From: Octadecabacter arcticus 238
GTDB taxonomy: Bacteria > Pseudomonadota > Alphaproteobacteria > Rhodobacterales > Rhodobacteraceae
Length of the DNA stretch: 64,000 nucleotides
Reading direction: 5' to 3'
Assembly (NCBI RefSeq): GCF_000155735.2
Contig: NC_020908.1
Span: 2,547,001 to 2,611,000, forward strand
Each line of letters opens with the position of its first letter. The stretch's first letter is position 1. Of this stretch, positions 61,246-64,000 are shown one piece after another. The position numbers and the translations under genes were made by a program. The notes below the pieces were generated by a model, which was not told where the DNA came from, searched no databases, and saw only the letters and a program-made list of their open reading frames with translations.

Positions 61246-62331
61246 CTTAGGCTCAAGTTTCAAATGCAACACTCAGAGCCCTTTGGGCATAGGATGTTGT
61301 GATGGACATACGAAGCAAGCACCTCAGCAGCGAGGACCGTGGCGTGATATTAGCCGAGCATAATAGGGGCAGCAGTCAGCGGTTGATCGGCCAGCTTTTG
61401 CATCGCCCGGCGAGCACGATCTGCCGTGAGCTGGCGCGAGGTCGGCAGGAAGACGGCAGCTATTGCCCGCAAGCGGCGCGGCAGGCCTATGATGCCCGGC
61501 GTGCGCGCTGCCGCCGCGAGCGCAAGCTTGTGGAGGGGAGCGATCTTTATCGTTTCGTTCATGGCAAGCTCGTACATCTGCACTGGTCGCCTGAGCAGAT
61601 TGCGCAGAGACTGCGTCTCATGAAGCCTGATGATCCATCCGCCCATGTGAGCCATGAGACCATCTATGCCGCGATTTACGCGCAGCCACGTGGTGGGCTG
61701 AAGGCGGCGATGATCGAGGCGTTGCGTCAAGCGAAGCCTAAGCGTGGGCTCAAGCGCAGGACAGCGGCGGGCAGTGCTATGGTCCCGGAATCATTGCGCA
61801 TTATCAATCGCCCTGAAGAGATCGAAGCGCGACTGGTACCAGGCCATTGGGAGGGCGACCTCATCAAGGGCGCATTCAATCGCTCGTCAGTGGGGACCTT
61901 GGTCGAGCGCAAGACACGCTTTGTCATTCTTTGCAAAATGGACGGCAATGGGGCCGAGGCCGCGCTCGACAGCTTCACCCGCCAGATGAGACGACTACCC
62001 GCTGCTTTGCGCAAGAGCATGACCTACGACCGCGGCTCCGAAATGGCCTGCCACCCCGAACTCGCCAGACGGTTGAAGATCGATATCTGGTTCTGCGATC
62101 CGCATGCGCCTTGGCAGCGTGGCAGCAACGAGAACACCAACGGACTGCTGCGTCAGTACATGCCCAAAGGAACTGACCTGAACGGTGCAAGCCAAACATG
62201 GCTCAACGACGTTGCAAACCTGATGAACAACCGTCCGAGAAAAACTCTCGGTTGGAGAACACCCGCTGAAGCCATGGCCGACGAAATCGCGGCCTTCAAA
62301 TCAACCGTTGCACTTGATGTTTGAATCCAAG
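61246..62331 (+). mobile_element. IS30-family insertion sequence, intact copy 2
   Basis: Same length (1086 bp) and ends as the copy at 39744-40829, flanked by the 3-bp duplication AAG (61243-61245 and 62332-62334). Confidence 0.93.
61302..62324 (+). CDS. IS30-family transposase
   Basis: 340 residues, the same protein as at 39800-40822 apart from a single visible substitution (SAMVPESL for SAMVSESL). Catalytic Asp (HWEGDLIKG), Asp (SMTYDRGSEMA) and Glu (SNENTNGLLRQY) are intact. It is complete and presumably active. Confidence 0.92.
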   Translation: MDIRSKHLSSEDRGVILAEHNRGSSQRLIGQLLHRPASTICRELARGRQEDGSYCPQAARQAYDARRARCRRERKLVEGSDLYRFVHGKLVHLHWSPEQIAQRLRLMKPDDPSAHVSHETIYAAIYAQPRGGLKAAMIEALRQAKPKRGLKRRTAAGSAMVPESLRIINRPEEIEARLVPGHWEGDLIKGAFNRSSVGTLVERKTRFVILCKMDGNGAEAALDSFTRQMRRLPAALRKSMTYDRGSEMACHPELARRLKIDIWFCDPHAPWQRGSNENTNGLLRQYMPKGTDLNGASQTWLNDVANLMNNRPRKTLGWRTPAEAMADEIAAFKSTVALDV

Positions 62332-62413
62332 AAGTACCGTGACCACCCCCACATTGGACTTGGAAGTGGTTGCTACGACCAGCAGCTGCGAGCCCCCTAG
62401 ACCAAATTGGGAA

Positions 62414-62833
62414 CTAGCCCCTCGTCAAAACATAAGCTCCAGAAAGAAACGCGTTCTTCATATAAACAGGCATCTTTTCTGGATAGTTTTCGACTTCCTT
62501 CTTGGCGAAGTGAGAAAGGGCCACGGGACTGACGAACCTAGTTTCACACCCCTCCACGAGCTGGATTAGGGCTTCGATTTTGAAGGATACAGCTCCACCT
62601 GCCATTCTGCCTTTCTTGGCGCGCGTTTTGATTACAAAGGTATCAATTTCATTTTCGCTGGAAAACTCGTGGAGGGCCCGCAAGAATGATCGCAAATCGG
62701 CATCAGATGTATCATCCTCAAGCTCAATTCGCGTAGTCTTCAATCGAAGTATTTCGATATTGCCCCCGTCATTCAGACAGACAACGGCAAGCCTAACTTC
62801 CCTCGCTGAGATCTCACATCCGCATACTCTCAT
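62414..62833 (-). CDS. DUF3010 family protein
   Basis: 139 residues. The start MRVCGCEISAREVRLAVVCL, the segment TFVIKTRAKKGRMAGGAVSF (~80-99) and KIEALIQLVEG fit DUF3010, a family with an RNase H-like fold pattern (alternating strands and acidic positions) but no known activity. The ATG at 62833 has GAGGAA eight bases upstream; a longer frame exists without a ribosome site. Confidence 0.8.
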   Translation of the reverse strand: MRVCGCEISAREVRLAVVCLNDGGNIEILRLKTTRIELEDDTSDADLRSFLRALHEFSSENEIDTFVIKTRAKKGRMAGGAVSFKIEALIQLVEGCETRFVSPVALSHFAKKEVENYPEKMPVYMKNAFLSGAYVLTRG

Positions 62834-63403
62834 GTGCCGTTCCTCTATGTGGTTTTCAGCAATCGGGTGGATCATCTGTTTTGTCACGCGGGGTTTAACC
62901 GCCATCCCAGGTTTGGCGGCGATGGCTGAGAGTCCCGAGCGACAGAATATCCACGTTGAGCTTATTGGGCTAATTACATAAAAGTAAGTCGTAATACGCT
63001 GATGCCGTCTTCGCTGTCAGCCTAGCAGCACACGTTCCATAACCGCAGCAATCTCCCCCTCTCCTTCCATGACCACTAGCCGCGCTAAACCTAACGTCCT
63101 GGGTCTTTACTCACGCTTTATGCAAACAGCCTTCGGCTGTGGCATCTACGGCAAAGACCCTCGCAAGGATGGCGCCAAAAATACAAGGCAGCTTTCAGCC
63201 ATGGCCAATTGTTAAGAGCTCTTCTGCGTCATCACACACGCTCGAATAAAAGCCATGCCTTCTGACACCCTTCAAATTGAGATTGCTTCGTCGGGGTGTT
63301 TAGGGCGTCTGCGCCATACTGTCGCCATAACACGATCTGGAGGTGAAGTTGCCGTTATCGATCCTACCTACTGACCAAGACAAAACAATTTGGAGTCGTG
63401 AAA
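62834..63403. other. Noncoding
   Basis: No gene is seen. A short hairpin, CAGCCTTCGGCTG, lies near 63128-63140. The leader of the pseudoazurin gene shows no obvious FNR/NNR box (TTGAT-N4-ATCAA). Confidence 0.4.
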
Positions 63404-63850
63404 ATGCGCAAATTACTTATGACAGCAGCTCTGCTCGTTGGATCCGCTGTTCCAGCTTTTGCTGAAACCATCGAAATCCAGTTGCTAAACGAGAACGAGG
63501 CCGGTGATCGCATGGTCTTTAGTCAAGAACTGATCCGCGCCGAAGTTGGCGATGTGATCAGGTTTATAGCAACTGATAGGTCCCATAACGCGCAATCGGT
63601 AAGGGATGCGCTCCCAGAAGGACAAGAAGCCTTTAGGGGAAGAATGAACCAGGACGTTGAGTACATCGTCACTGAGGCCGGCTTGACGGCAGTCGTCTGC
63701 CAACCTCACGAGAGCATGGGCATGGTGGCTTTGATTGTCGTTGGGGATGATCTAAACAATGCCCAAGATATTCTTGATGCGCGTATTCGCGGGGCGGGTA
63801 ACGACAAGATCGTGGCGCTTATCGAAGAGGCCCAAGCAGCTCAATCTTAA
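63404..63850 (+). CDS. Pseudoazurin, periplasmic type I copper protein
   Basis: 148 residues with a Sec signal peptide (LLMTAALLVGSAVPAFA) and a cupredoxin fold. The copper ligands are His in ATDRSHNAQSV (~62) and Cys, His and Met in VVCQPHESMGMVAL (~101, 104 and 109), in the family spacing C-x2-H-x4-M. The start is the ATG at 63404, with GGAG eight bases upstream. Pseudoazurin carries electrons from the bc1 complex to nitrite or nitrous oxide reductase in denitrifiers; no denitrification gene is in view. Confidence 0.92.
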   Translation: MRKLLMTAALLVGSAVPAFAETIEIQLLNENEAGDRMVFSQELIRAEVGDVIRFIATDRSHNAQSVRDALPEGQEAFRGRMNQDVEYIVTEAGLTAVVCQPHESMGMVALIVVGDDLNNAQDILDARIRGAGNDKIVALIEEAQAAQS

Positions 63851-64000
63851 CACCAATCATCGAAGCCTTGATGAAAAATAATGGGACCTAATGGCAGATG
63901 TCTGTTCTGCATTGTCTCGCCATACGGACCTGAAGCCCAAATATCCCTTCAGGTCATTGGAACAAATGAGGGCGACCCTACTCCTCCAAGGTCCATCACG
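63851..64000. other. Noncoding end of the window
   Basis: GACCTGAAGCCCAAATATCC followed by CTTCAGGTC (63930-63959) can form a hairpin about 80 bases after the pseudoazurin stop. It may be a terminator, although no T-run follows. Nothing else is seen. Confidence 0.35.

Noticed and set aside
63240..63403. An FNR/NNR box in front of pseudoazurin
   Set aside because: I searched for TTGAT-N4-ATCAA and its close variants and did not find a convincing match.

Overview
The window looks like chromosomal DNA of an insertion-sequence-rich alphaproteobacterium, most likely a Roseobacter-group Rhodobacteraceae. Pointers are the H-NS/HvrA-like protein, the DUF1127 genes, a GTTC-N7-GTTC SOS box in front of umuDC, an RbsABC-type sugar importer with a GntR regulator, and pseudoazurin. 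The IS load and the many interrupted genes fit IS-rich polar genera such as Octadecabacter, but the genus cannot be fixed from the sequence alone.

Layout. 1-2616: an IS21 element with a short-chain dehydrogenase fragment on its left. 2.7-4.5 kb: decayed phage-like debris. 4.5-19.8 kb: a compact GC-rich sugar-catabolism locus in three transcription units. One minus-strand operon carries a sugar ABC importer, a D-apionate-lactonase-like protein, a D-apiose-dehydrogenase-like Gfo/Idh/MocA enzyme and an aldo/keto reductase. A divergent plus-strand pair encodes an SDR and a mercaptopyruvate-type sulfurtransferase. A second minus-strand operon encodes GntR, acylating aldehyde dehydrogenase, 4-hydroxy-2-oxoacid aldolase, IlvD/Edd dehydratase, SDR and a VOC protein. 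Together they suggest import of D-apiose (or a similar sugar), oxidation to the lactone, hydrolysis to the acid, dehydration, retro-aldol cleavage and CoA-dependent aldehyde oxidation. The known apionate enzymes (oxidoisomerase and the 3-oxo-isoapionate branch) are absent, so the dehydratase-aldolase route would be new.

19.9-25.7 kb: IS3-family elements, a chimeric IS3 copy, a truncated Sel1-repeat gene, a truncated helicase-associated-repeat gene and a truncated winged-helix gene. 26.0-36.0 kb: an AT-richer surface-glycan locus with a glycosyl/glycerophosphotransferase-like protein, a sugar O-methyltransferase, an internally deleted IS30, and then a tight six-gene operon. That operon encodes an aldolase fused to an AMP-forming acyl ligase, a VOC protein, a cyclase-family hydrolase, an acyl carrier protein, an AAC(3)-fold acyltransferase and a DUF4910 protein. 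It resembles in logic the ACP/acyltransferase/DUF4910 set that decorates flagellin sugars in Campylobacter, and is the best candidate here for an undescribed system.

36.2-39.7 kb: small phage-like genes, then a tRNA-Thr 3'-half att site, a tyrosine integrase and an unknown protein. 39.7-46.8 kb: two Sel1-repeat genes, one broken by IS630 inside its signal peptide and one broken by IS3 with a clean target duplication. 47-54 kb: aldo/keto reductase, EamA transporter, IS66 remnant, a lone peptide-type binding protein, H-NS-like protein and a lipid A-type acyltransferase. 54.4-59 kb: three DUF1127 genes, an IS6 remnant, SOS-controlled umuDC whose UmuD has Cys in place of the catalytic Ser, and a bestrophin-like channel. 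59.3-64 kb: a FolB-like gene split by an ISL3 element with a perfect 8-bp duplication, an intact IS30, a DUF3010 gene and pseudoazurin.
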